Shown here piece by piece: positions 8,253 through 15,823 of a DNA stretch of 43,531 bases. The DNA comes from Micromonosporaceae bacterium (lineage in GTDB: Bacteria; Actinomycetota; Actinomycetes; Mycobacteriales; Micromonosporaceae), in assembly GCA_003543035.1 (NCBI GenBank), contig DPJL01000354.1, positions 9,662 to 53,192 on the forward strand, given 5' to 3'. How positions within the stretch are numbered: the stretch's first letter is position 1; every line of letters starts with the position of its first letter. The notes under the pieces are model-generated. The model was not told where the DNA came from, did no database searches, and saw only the letters and a list, made by a program, of their open reading frames with translations. A program made the position numbers and the translations under genes.

Positions 8253-9371
8253 GTGCCACGACGCGAGATCATCCTCAACCGGTGGGCCGACGTCGACGCG
8301 TGGAAGAGCGGCTCCGCGTCCGGCGTGTCGGTCGATGCGAGCGGGCTCGCCTTCGACAGACCGGTCGAGCAGGTCGACCAGTATGAGGCGGCGACCTGGA
8401 CCAGCCCGCTGACGCCGGTGGGCTTTCCGGCCACGGAATTGATCCCGTCTTGGACCGCGACGACCCCGGGCAGCAGTTTCGTCCGAATCGAGCTGCGCGC
8501 CGCGGAGGCGTCGGGGCGCCCTACGAAGTGGTACAACCTCGGGGATTGGGCAGCCGACGACTTCGCCTTCACCCGGACGTCGCTGAAGGGACAGGATGAC
8601 GAGGACGGCGTGGTCGAGGCCGACATCCTCAAGGCCGCCGAAGGTCGCCGGTGGGAGAGTCTGCAGGCGCGGGTGACTCTGCATCGCCCGGCCGGTAGCG
8701 AGGATGTGCCGACGGTGCAGGCGCTCTACGCGGTGGCGTCGGCGGTGCCCGCGGAGTCGGAGCCTTCCTATCCGCAAACGGCCATGGGTGTGGTACTCGA
8801 AGTCCCGGCCTACTGTCAGCTCATCCACAAGGGCGGGCACGCTTTATGCAGCGCCGCTTCGACCGCGATGGTGCTCTCCTACTGGGGTGCAGGCCCGGGC
8901 CCGGGCGACTATGCGTGGGTCGATCCGTCCTATCCGGACCCATGGGTGGATCACGCCGCGCGGCATATCTACGACCGAAGCTTTTCCGGCTGCGGCAACT
9001 GGCCTTTCAACACCGCATACGCGGGGCGCTTCGGTGTGCGTGGGTTTGTCACCCGCTTGCGCTCGCTCAACGAGGCGGAGCTTTTCATCGAGGCCGGCAT
9101 CCCGCTGATCGCGTCATCCTCCTACGCCGCGGCGGAGGTGCCGGGGCTGGACTATACGACCGATGGGCATCTCGTGGTGCTCGCCGGGTTCACGGCGGAG
9201 GGTGACCCGGTACTCAACGACCCGAATTCACCCACCAATGACGGGGTGCGCAAACGGGTCGGGCGCAAGGAGTGGGAAGCTGCCTGGCTGCGCTCGAGCC
9301 GCGGGGTTGTCTACGTGATCCACCCCGAATCTGTGCGCCTGCCAACGCCGCAAGCCCAGGCCAACTGGTAA
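8253..9371 (+). CDS. C39-like peptidase family protein
   Basis: A 372-residue protein with a C-terminal papain-fold C39-like domain. The probable catalytic Cys is in GGHALCSAAST, the His in TDGHLVVLAG and the polar residue in VLNDPNSP. The first 180 residues form a separate, probably beta-rich domain. No signal peptide is seen with the GTG 8253 start, so it may act in the cytoplasm or be exported by another route. TTG 8244 is an alternative start. It begins 10 bp after the ligase stop. Confidence 0.8.
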   Translation: MPRREIILNRWADVDAWKSGSASGVSVDASGLAFDRPVEQVDQYEAATWTSPLTPVGFPATELIPSWTATTPGSSFVRIELRAAEASGRPTKWYNLGDWAADDFAFTRTSLKGQDDEDGVVEADILKAAEGRRWESLQARVTLHRPAGSEDVPTVQALYAVASAVPAESEPSYPQTAMGVVLEVPAYCQLIHKGGHALCSAASTAMVLSYWGAGPGPGDYAWVDPSYPDPWVDHAARHIYDRSFSGCGNWPFNTAYAGRFGVRGFVTRLRSLNEAELFIEAGIPLIASSSYAAAEVPGLDYTTDGHLVVLAGFTAEGDPVLNDPNSPTNDGVRKRVGRKEWEAAWLRSSRGVVYVIHPESVRLPTPQAQANW

Positions 9372-9377
9372 ACGGGT

Positions 9378-9590
9378 CTAATCCACGTATGGGCAGTGGC
9401 GGCAGCCGTTGGTACAGCAGGTGCCCCGGTCCCACAGGAAAGCCGCGGTGAGCACGAAGAAGCCCGTTTGCGGGTCGCTGTAGCCCGCATCCCGGCTCGC
9501 GAGCGCGGCGTCATGCGCGGCCAGGATCTCGGCCCGGCGCGGATGATCGGGCGCCAACCGGGTCGGATGAGGCTCATGCAGGCTGCGCAT
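9378..9590 (-). CDS. DUF5522-like small cysteine-cluster protein
   Basis: A 70-residue protein ending in GTCCTNGCRHCPYVD. The sequence TGFFVLTAAFLWDRGTCC followed by a four-Cys cluster is typical of DUF5522, whose members probably bind a metal or Fe-S centre; the function is not known. It is divergent from the NUDIX gene and its stop lies six bases beyond the convergent C39 gene. Confidence 0.75.
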   Translation of the reverse strand: MRSLHEPHPTRLAPDHPRRAEILAAHDAALASRDAGYSDPQTGFFVLTAAFLWDRGTCCTNGCRHCPYVD

Positions 9591-9612
9591 GCCACGAAGG
9601 TAGCCTTCCCAG

Positions 9613-10119
9613 GTGCCAGATGAACCCTATGTGCGTCGTTCGGCTCGAGTGCTGCTGGTGGACAGGGAAAACCGTGTCCTGCTCTTCCGTTTCATTCCCG
9701 GCCCCCGTGACCCCGATCAGCGCGAGATCTGGATAACTCCGGGCGGCGGCATCGACGCCGGGGAGCAGCCGCACGAGGCGGCGGCCAGGGAGCTCCTGGA
9801 GGAGACCGGGTTGGTGGTGGATGCACAGGCGTTGCTACCGATGGTCGCCTTCAGCGAGGGCTTCGCCGATCTGCGCGGCTGGCTGAAGGGCATCTTCCGG
9901 GACAACTACTTCTTCCACCGTGTCGAATATCACGAGGTGGACCCGACTGGGCAGGAGCGCTGGGAGAGCGAGCAGATTCGCGGCGCACACTGGTGGAGCG
10001 CCGATGAGCTGCGAGGTTCCGACGCACGGATCATCCCGTTGCGGCTGGCCGACCTGCTGGATGATCTCGTGGCGGGGCGGTTTCCGGGGCAGCCGTGGGA
10101 GCTGGAGTGGCACCATTGA
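9613..10119 (+). CDS. NUDIX hydrolase
   Basis: A 168-residue NUDIX protein. The Nudix box runs from GGGIDAGEQPHEAAAREL into LEETGLVV, with the REL-EETG metal-binding core intact. Substrate is unknown (nucleoside diphosphate derivatives are usual). GTG 9613 is the first start in the frame. The peroxiredoxin gene follows 28 bp later on the same strand. Confidence 0.88.
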   Translation: MPDEPYVRRSARVLLVDRENRVLLFRFIPGPRDPDQREIWITPGGGIDAGEQPHEAAARELLEETGLVVDAQALLPMVAFSEGFADLRGWLKGIFRDNYFFHRVEYHEVDPTGQERWESEQIRGAHWWSADELRGSDARIIPLRLADLLDDLVAGRFPGQPWELEWHH

Positions 10120-10147
10120 CGAAACGCCCCCAGCTAGGAGAACGAAA

Positions 10148-10612
10148 ATGGCCGACAGAATCGGCGTCGGAGATGACGCCCCCGACTTCACGCTGCCTTC
10201 GCAGGCCGGGGTTGATGTCACCCTCAGCCACTTCCAAGAGAAGAAGACCGTCGTGCTGTTCTTCTACCCCAAGGACGACACCCGGGGGTGTACCGCGGAA
10301 GTCTGCTCCTTCCGGGACAGTTATGAGGTCTTCGCCGAGGCCGGTGCCGAGGTGATCGGGATCAGTTCCGATTCGGTCGACTCACATGAGCGCTTCGCCG
10401 GAAAGTACGCCCTGCCGTTCACCCTGGTGAGTGATCGCGATGGCGAGGTGCGCAAGCGGTACGGCGTTCCGTCCACTTTGGGCATTCTCCCCGGCCGGGT
10501 CACCTATGTGATCGACCGTTCCGGGAAGGTGCGCCACGTCTTCAATTCGATGGCAAACATCGGTGAGCACGTGCAAGGCGCATTGAAAATTGTGCAAGAG
10601 ATACAGGCATAG
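10148..10612 (+). CDS. bcp: Thioredoxin-dependent peroxiredoxin (BCP/PrxQ type)
   Basis: A 154-residue peroxiredoxin of the AhpC/TSA superfamily that reduces hydroperoxides. The motif DDTRGCTAEVCSFRD contains the peroxidatic Cys (first) and the resolving Cys four residues later, the CX4C arrangement of atypical 2-Cys BCP enzymes. The expected TxxC context has Arg-Gly where Pro-Gly is usual. AGGAG seven bases before ATG 10148 fixes the start. Confidence 0.92.
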   Translation: MADRIGVGDDAPDFTLPSQAGVDVTLSHFQEKKTVVLFFYPKDDTRGCTAEVCSFRDSYEVFAEAGAEVIGISSDSVDSHERFAGKYALPFTLVSDRDGEVRKRYGVPSTLGILPGRVTYVIDRSGKVRHVFNSMANIGEHVQGALKIVQEIQA

Positions 10613-10626
10613 ACCGTTCTCTCTGA

Positions 10627-11505
10627 GTGTGGCAGGCTCCCTTTGTGTTGCCTGTTCTGCTCGCCGGCGCCTCCGCTGTGGTGTGGGGCGCCGCTGATTA
10701 TTGTGGGGGAGCCGCGTCCCTGCACGGTGCTGCGAGTTTGCGGCAGCGAGCGCTGAAGGTGGCGCTGCTGGCTCACGTGAGCGCCATCCCAATGATCGTG
10801 CCCTTTCTCTTTGTCGTTCCTGGACAGTTCAGCGGAGCGGCATTGTTGTGGGGGGCGCTTGCCGGGACAGCCAGTCTGGTCGGCATGGTAGCCCTCAACC
10901 TCGCTCTGGCAAGCGGTGCCATGGTGACTGTGGCTCCGGTGGCGGCGGTGACGGCCGCGCTGGTCCCGCTCACGGGCGGGTTGCTGATGGGCGAGCGCCC
11001 GGCCCTGGCCGCTTTGATCGGTGCCGTGGCGGCGATCGGGGCGATCGTGATGGTGAGCCGGGGGACCGATGGCAAAGGCAAGGCAATCCCCCGAAACGTG
11101 ATCAGGTTGGCGCTGATCTCCGGTGTCGCTTTTGGACTGTTCTTTTTCTTGCTGGGACAGGCCGGCAAGGCCGCGGGCATGTGGCCACTGTTGGCCGACA
11201 AGACGGCCTCCATCCTGTTAGGACTGTTGATCCTGCGCAAATTCGGGATGACCGTGAAATCATTGCGCGCCAACAACCCGGTGCTGATGCTCGCCGTGCT
11301 GATGGGCGTCTTTGATGCCGTGGCAACGGCCCTCTATCTGCTCTCCTCACACACCGGCCAGGTCAGCATCGTGGCGCCAGTGGCGGCGCTCTATCCGGCG
11401 AGCACTGTCGTGCTTGCGCTGATCTTCAATAAGGAGCGGTTGCGGCCGATCCAGTTTGCCGGGCTGGGACTCGTCGGAGTGGCCTTGGTGCTTGCCGCGG
11501 CTTAG
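10627..11505 (+). CDS. EamA/DMT-family transporter
   Basis: About 292 residues with ten predicted membrane segments in two repeated halves (about 10-150 and 155-290), the layout of EamA/drug-metabolite transporters. The N-terminal ASAVVWGAADYCGG is typical of the subgroup. The substrate is not predictable. GTG 10645 is an equally good start and would begin directly at the first membrane segment. It follows the peroxiredoxin stop by 14 bp. Confidence 0.85.
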   Translation: MWQAPFVLPVLLAGASAVVWGAADYCGGAASLHGAASLRQRALKVALLAHVSAIPMIVPFLFVVPGQFSGAALLWGALAGTASLVGMVALNLALASGAMVTVAPVAAVTAALVPLTGGLLMGERPALAALIGAVAAIGAIVMVSRGTDGKGKAIPRNVIRLALISGVAFGLFFFLLGQAGKAAGMWPLLADKTASILLGLLILRKFGMTVKSLRANNPVLMLAVLMGVFDAVATALYLLSSHTGQVSIVAPVAALYPASTVVLALIFNKERLRPIQFAGLGLVGVALVLAAA

Positions 11506-11524
11506 GCCGCCTACATTAGAGAGC

Positions 11525-12859
11525 ATGCTGTTCGGCTACGGGCAGGTCGCCGGTGCGGGCGATGTGCTGCATGGCGTCCCCTACGTCGTGATCGATCTCG
11601 AAACCACCGGTCTGACGGCGGAAGAGGACCGTGTCGTCGAGATCGCGATGGCGCGGGTCGAGAATGGACACGCCGTGGACGAGTGGGCCACGCTCATCGA
11701 TCCCGGCCGTGACCCCGGCCCGACCTTCCTGCATCACATCAGCGCGGCCATGCTCGACGGCGCACCGACCTTCGGCGACATCGTGGGCGACATTCTCGCC
11801 AAGCTTGAGGGCGCGGTCGTGGTAGCTCACCACGCACCGTTCGAAGAGGGCTTTCTCTATGCGGAGCTCAACCGGCTGGGCATCACGACACCTGCCATCC
11901 CGGCCCTGTGCACGCTCCAGCTTTCCCGGGCGCTGTTGGCATCACCCAACTACAAGCTCGCCACCTGCTGCGAAGTCTCCGGGATCGCACTCACCGATGC
12001 TCACACCGCGCTCGGCGATGTCCGGGCAACCGCTCTGCTGCTATCCAGCCTGTTGAATGCCGCACCGGATATCAGGTTCCCGGTCATGCCAGCATTGTTG
12101 CCGCGTTATCGGCGGCTCGTGGGGCCGCGCACAAGGGTCACCAACCTTCGCAAGGGCGAGGATGGCTGGATGCGCTCGCTGCTGAGCAAGCTGCCCTTCT
12201 CGATGTCCGATCACGACCCGGTGGGAGCCCAGCCCTACCTGGACGCGTTGGCTGAGGAACTCGGCGACGGCAGGCTGACCAGGGAGAAAACCCGTCGGCT
12301 GGGCCGGCTCGCGGGTCGGGCCGGGATGGGCGCGGCGCAGGTCGCCGAGCTGCACCTACGGTTTCTACACGGGATGCGTGATGCCGCATTGGTCGACGAC
12401 GACATCACCTACGACGAGCTGCGAACGCTCAACGTCACGGCCGCTTTGCTCGACAACGCCGACTATTTCAGCGATGTCACGCCGCAGGAAAAAGCCAGAC
12501 CATCCAGCGGGCCGCGAATCTGGTGCGGCCCATCGGTCCCCGAGGCAGCGCGCCAAAGACTGGAATCAGGCGGGTACCGGCTTGTCGCCAACATAAGCCG
12601 GGGACTTATCGCAGCGGTGGTTGGTACCCCCGATAAGGCCTTGCTCAAAGCGCAACGGGCCGCGGAGCTTGGCGTGTCGGTCATCCCGGTGGGGCAGGTC
12701 AATGAGCTGCTTGGGCACCTGACGTTGCCCGCACCAGTGGCGCCCGGCGGGTGGTATGAGGATCCGACTGCCCGCTTCACTTACCGCTACTGGACCGGGG
12801 ACGGATGGACCGAGCATGCCAGCCCGGGTGACGGATCGGTGGTCTCAGACCCGCTTTAG
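11525..12859 (+). CDS. DEDDh exonuclease (DnaQ-like) with BRCT-like and DUF2510 C-terminal regions
   Basis: A 444-residue protein. The N-terminal DnaQ/RNase T exonuclease domain has DLETTG (24-29, motif I), HHAPFEEGF (motif II) and HTALGDVRA (motif III with the catalytic His), so a 3'-5' exonuclease on DNA or RNA is expected. The middle is helical. Residues around 340-410 (GPRIWCGPSVPEAARQRLE and following) look BRCT-like. The end, APGGWYEDPTARFTYRYW, is a DUF2510 domain, common in actinobacterial membrane-associated proteins. The TAG stop lies in the left arm of the palindromic element at 12857-12954. ATG 11525 is preceded by a weak ribosome site. Confidence 0.85.
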   Translation: MLFGYGQVAGAGDVLHGVPYVVIDLETTGLTAEEDRVVEIAMARVENGHAVDEWATLIDPGRDPGPTFLHHISAAMLDGAPTFGDIVGDILAKLEGAVVVAHHAPFEEGFLYAELNRLGITTPAIPALCTLQLSRALLASPNYKLATCCEVSGIALTDAHTALGDVRATALLLSSLLNAAPDIRFPVMPALLPRYRRLVGPRTRVTNLRKGEDGWMRSLLSKLPFSMSDHDPVGAQPYLDALAEELGDGRLTREKTRRLGRLAGRAGMGAAQVAELHLRFLHGMRDAALVDDDITYDELRTLNVTAALLDNADYFSDVTPQEKARPSSGPRIWCGPSVPEAARQRLESGGYRLVANISRGLIAAVVGTPDKALLKAQRAAELGVSVIPVGQVNELLGHLTLPAPVAPGGWYEDPTARFTYRYWTGDGWTEHASPGDGSVVSDPL

Positions 12860-12954
12860 TGTCCCGAGCCAGAATTCGTGGCAGTGCGACCGCCCAGCCC
12901 GCCGCCGGACTGCGATCGGCCTACTTTGCTCACGAATTCTGGCTCGGGACACTA
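12857..12954. repeat. 98-bp palindromic MITE-like element between convergent genes
   Basis: Two perfect 24-bp inverted arms (12857-12880 and 12931-12954), each beginning TAGTGTCCCGAGCC, enclose 50 bp. The ends read TA...TA, as expected for an element that duplicates TA on insertion (IS630/mariner type). The TAG stop of the exonuclease gene is the first codon of the left arm, and the TAG stop of the minus-strand gene is the first codon of the right arm. There is no T-run, so it is not a standard terminator, though the RNA would fold strongly in both directions. Confidence 0.8.
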
Positions 12955-14055
12955 ACATCCGGTCACCTTTACCTTGACCTGGAAGTCGTCGTTGGCCGCG
13001 ATCGGGTCGCCGATGGCTCTTACCGTGCCTGTGCCGACACCACCGGCTCGCTGCGCTGGATCGCAGCGGAGGATGCGGATATGTAACTTGATGATGATGG
13101 TTGTCCCCACCTGGATGGTCTCGATCCGGCAGGCGAAAGAGGCGGTGGTGACTTCGCAACCCTCGCCACCGCTGTATTCCGTGCCAGGGAAGGGTTGTGA
13201 GGCCGAAAGCTCGACGTAGGGCGCCACATTGGGCCCGTCGTTCTTGAGCGTCGAGGTCACCGTGACCGTGTCGCCTACCTTGCCGGTGGGCACGGTGCTG
13301 CTGGTGATCAGGTCGGCCATCTGGTCATAGGTGCTGACCGACACCCGGCCATGACTCATCCTGCTGAACCAGCTCGGCTCCTTCGCGGTGACCTCCAAAT
13401 TGACCTGGCCTGCCGGGCCGGCGGGGGCGCCTGTTCTGGAGGCGAGGGTCAGGCTGCGGAAGTAGGCGCCCTCGGTGGTGGTGCCGAAGTCGCAGGTCAC
13501 GAGGACACCGGCGAAGCCGCACGGGCTGCTGACGCTGATCACCTGCACCCTCGCGAGGATGTCGGCGAGGTTGACGGTCAGCTTGACATTCGAAGCGGAC
13601 TTCGCGCCCCAGACTCGCAGCCCGAAGGGGACGGCGATGCCGGCCCCGCTCTTGGGCAGATCGACCCCGAAGCCGCTGGTGCCCGCCTCGATCCAGATCG
13701 GAGCGTAGGCCAGCTCGGTGCTCTTCGCGGAAACCGGTGGCACGCCACTCTTGTCCAACCGCGTGGCGGCGGTCGCTGCCGCTTCCACCCAACTGGGATC
13801 CATGCTTTCCGCCGGGGCTTCCTGGACCGGGATCGCGGTCGGCGTGTTCTCCTGCGGATGGAAGCTGTGATAGGCGGTTAGTGGAATCGCGATCAGGGCC
13901 ACCACGAGAACGCTGAGCGCCGTGGCCCGATTGCCGCGGCGTCTGCGAGCGGCTTCGCGGGCCGCCTTGATCCCTGGCGGTCTCACGTAGAGCTCGGCCT
14001 CCAAGCGCAGATCTGAGAACGCCGTGTTCAGTTTTTCGAGGTCGTGGTCAGACAT
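12952..14055 (-). CDS. Single-pass membrane protein, partner of the ECF sigma factor
   Basis: A 367-residue protein: a short cytoplasmic N-terminus (MSDHDLEKLNTAFSDLRLEA) that could bind a sigma factor, a basic stretch, one membrane segment (about 46-64, ending in TAYHSF) and a large extracellular part with repeated beta-rich, DUF11-like sequence near the end (VGDTVTVTSTLKNDGPN). The ATG overlaps the sigma stop (ATGTCTGA), so the pair is translationally coupled. An anti-sigma or sigma-regulated surface role is inferred from context; no zinc-binding anti-sigma motif is present. Its TAG stop is inside the palindromic element. Confidence 0.7.
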   Translation of the reverse strand: MSDHDLEKLNTAFSDLRLEAELYVRPPGIKAAREAARRRRGNRATALSVLVVALIAIPLTAYHSFHPQENTPTAIPVQEAPAESMDPSWVEAAATAATRLDKSGVPPVSAKSTELAYAPIWIEAGTSGFGVDLPKSGAGIAVPFGLRVWGAKSASNVKLTVNLADILARVQVISVSSPCGFAGVLVTCDFGTTTEGAYFRSLTLASRTGAPAGPAGQVNLEVTAKEPSWFSRMSHGRVSVSTYDQMADLITSSTVPTGKVGDTVTVTSTLKNDGPNVAPYVELSASQPFPGTEYSGGEGCEVTTASFACRIETIQVGTTIIIKLHIRILRCDPAQRAGGVGTGTVRAIGDPIAANDDFQVKVKVTGC

Positions 14056-14560
14056 TGCGCTGCTCCAAATGGATATCGGCGAGCTGTCCGGCCAGCGCGG
14101 CGCGGCCGCGGTGCAACCAGACCCGGATCGTCCCCTCGGGCACGCCCTCGGAACGCGAGATCTCGGCAACCGGCACGTCGCCCAGGTGGTGCTGGACTAT
14201 CACTCTTCGGTAGTTGTCCGGCAGCTTCTTGAGCGCGGCCACCAGAACCACCCGGTCAGGGCTGGGAGCCGGCTGATGCTCCTGCCGCTGTTTGTGGACA
14301 AAGGCAAGCGCTGTCCGGGCTCGCCTCCACCGGCTGATGGCCAGGTTGAAGGCGACGCGCCGCACCCAGGCCAGCGGGTCGTCATATTCGACGATCTTCT
14401 GCCAGCGCGGGATGGCACGACAGAAGGCCTCCTGGGCCAGATCCTGTGCCGCAGCGAAGTCACCCGTGTAGGCGAAAAGCTGGATGGTCAGGCTCTGGAA
14501 GTGGGCTGCGTAGAAATCCTCGATGTCGTTGAGCGGCCTCGACAGCTCTACCGCGGTCAA
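14048..14560 (-). CDS. ECF RNA polymerase sigma factor (SigE-like family)
   Basis: A 170-residue ECF sigma factor with region 2 (DFYAAHFQSLTIQL through EEAFCRAIPRW-like AQEAFCRAIPRW) and region 4 (LKKLPDNYRRVIVQHHLG, then the helix-turn-helix VPVAEISRSEGVPEGTIRVW). The TTG start at 14560 is preceded by GGGGAGG; longer frames run into the BrkB gene. It ends by overlapping its membrane partner by eight bases. An ECF-type promoter lies just upstream. Confidence 0.88.
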   Translation of the reverse strand: MTAVELSRPLNDIEDFYAAHFQSLTIQLFAYTGDFAAAQDLAQEAFCRAIPRWQKIVEYDDPLAWVRRVAFNLAISRWRRARTALAFVHKQRQEHQPAPSPDRVVLVAALKKLPDNYRRVIVQHHLGDVPVAEISRSEGVPEGTIRVWLHRGRAALAGQLADIHLEQRNV

Positions 14561-14592
14561 CTCCCCTCCCCGTTCCCCTGCCTTCTGTTGGT

Positions 14593-14620
14593 AAGACGCG
14601 TGGGAACCAAGAGTGTTACA
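14593..14620 (-). promoter_or_regulatory. Probable ECF-type promoter of the sigma gene
   Basis: On the minus strand TGTAAC (14620-14615) and CGTCTT (14598-14593) are separated by 16 bp, the spacing and -10 CGTC core typical of ECF promoters. It lies 33 bp before the TTG start and overlaps the 3' end of the BrkB gene. Self-activation is the usual reason for such a site; this is an inference. Confidence 0.5.
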
Positions 14621-15614
14621 CGAGATTTGCCGGCTCGGGATCCTCCTGGTCGGGCACATCACGCATTGGCATATATGGCTCGGCGGTCGGGGGCAGCCCG
14701 GCCGCGATTGCTTTCGCCCGGGCGAGCTCGGCGTCAAACTCCGCCCCGAGCAGGACGGCGACGTTGGTCAGCCACATCCAGACCAGGAAAACGATGATGC
14801 CGCCGAGTGCGCCGTAGGTCCGGTTATACGAGTCGAAATGCGCGATGTAGTAGGCGAATCCGCCGGAAACCACGATCCATACCAGAGTGGCGACCGCAGT
14901 GCCCGGGCTGAACCAGCGGAAACCGTGCCTGGCATTCGGCGCCACCCAGTAGAGCAGGGCCACGACCAGTGCGAAGACGATGACCAGGGCCGGCCACTTG
15001 ATGACTTCGTAGGCGCGAACGGTGTCTGCCTTAAGGCCGAGTGAGTTTCCCACTGCCGTGGCGAGCCTGCCGCTGAGGAACACGGTCAGGGCGCTGAGGG
15101 CGAGGAAGACGCCGGTGATGAGCGTGACGAAGAGCTGGACCGGCAGCGTCTTCCAAAGTGGACGGCCCTCGGGCACGTCGTAGATGGCGTTGGCGGCGCG
15201 CCGGAACGCGCCCACATAACCGGTCGCGGACCAGAAGGCGATGAGCAATGCGACGACGGCAACTATGCCCGCAGCGCGTTGATCAGCTTTGAGGCTCTCG
15301 ATGCTCTGGTTGACGACCTGCTCGGTCGGGCCGACAGCCAGGCTCTGCAACCCGATCACCAGATTGCGTGCGGTCGGGCCGCCGACCAGGCCGATCACCG
15401 CGAGCAGCACCAACAGGCCGGGGAAGATCGACAGTATGCCGTAGTAGGTCAGGGTGGCCGCCCGGTCGGGCAGGTCGTCCTCGATGAATTCCACCACCGT
15501 GCGCCAGCTGGCGCGCCCAAAGGCGCGCCAGCTGAGACGTTGCGGCCCATTGCTGAGCAGCCCGACAAGCCGCTCGCGATGGGCACGCCCGCGTTGACCC
15601 GTGCGGGCCATCAT
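14616..15614 (-). CDS. YihY/virulence factor BrkB family membrane protein
   Basis: A 332-residue protein with a family-typical start (DLPDRAATLTYYGILSIFPG) and six predicted membrane segments. The motif FDSYNRTYGALGGIIVFLVW near the end is characteristic of YihY/BrkB. Function is not established; some members are annotated as RNase BN in error. Two ATG codons in a row (15614, 15611) serve as start. It begins 19 bp after the small membrane protein. Confidence 0.92.
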   Translation of the reverse strand: MMARTGQRGRAHRERLVGLLSNGPQRLSWRAFGRASWRTVVEFIEDDLPDRAATLTYYGILSIFPGLLVLLAVIGLVGGPTARNLVIGLQSLAVGPTEQVVNQSIESLKADQRAAGIVAVVALLIAFWSATGYVGAFRRAANAIYDVPEGRPLWKTLPVQLFVTLITGVFLALSALTVFLSGRLATAVGNSLGLKADTVRAYEVIKWPALVIVFALVVALLYWVAPNARHGFRWFSPGTAVATLVWIVVSGGFAYYIAHFDSYNRTYGALGGIIVFLVWMWLTNVAVLLGAEFDAELARAKAIAAGLPPTAEPYMPMRDVPDQEDPEPANLV

Positions 15615-15633
15615 CGCCTACCTAAAGCGATGA

Positions 15634-15813
15634 TCATCGACGGTATCGCCGCCTCGGGAACGAGGTGCCGATGCCGCCCAGGTGCAGTGCGACGAACAAC
15701 AGGCCGGCCGTGGTGAAGGTGGCTGCGGAAATCACGCCTCCGGCGGCACTGAAGCTGATCAGCTGAAAGAGCAGCGCCAATCCAAAAAGGACGGCTGCGA
15801 TCCTGGCATACAT
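15634..15813 (-). CDS. Small two-pass membrane protein, unknown function
   Basis: A 59-residue protein with two hydrophobic segments (about 4-22 and 27-47) and a basic tail FPRRRYRR. It fills the gap between the kinase and BrkB genes with 10 and 19 bp spacers, which supports it being real. The ATG at 15813 has only a weak ribosome site. Confidence 0.65.
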   Translation of the reverse strand: MYARIAAVLFGLALLFQLISFSAAGGVISAATFTTAGLLFVALHLGGIGTSFPRRRYRR

Positions 15814-15823
15814 AGGCCATCTC

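Noticed and set aside
9311..9595. Alternative minus-strand frame with Cys residues next to DUF5522
   Set aside because: It is the shifted frame of the DUF5522 gene, whose own frame gives the conserved Cys cluster.
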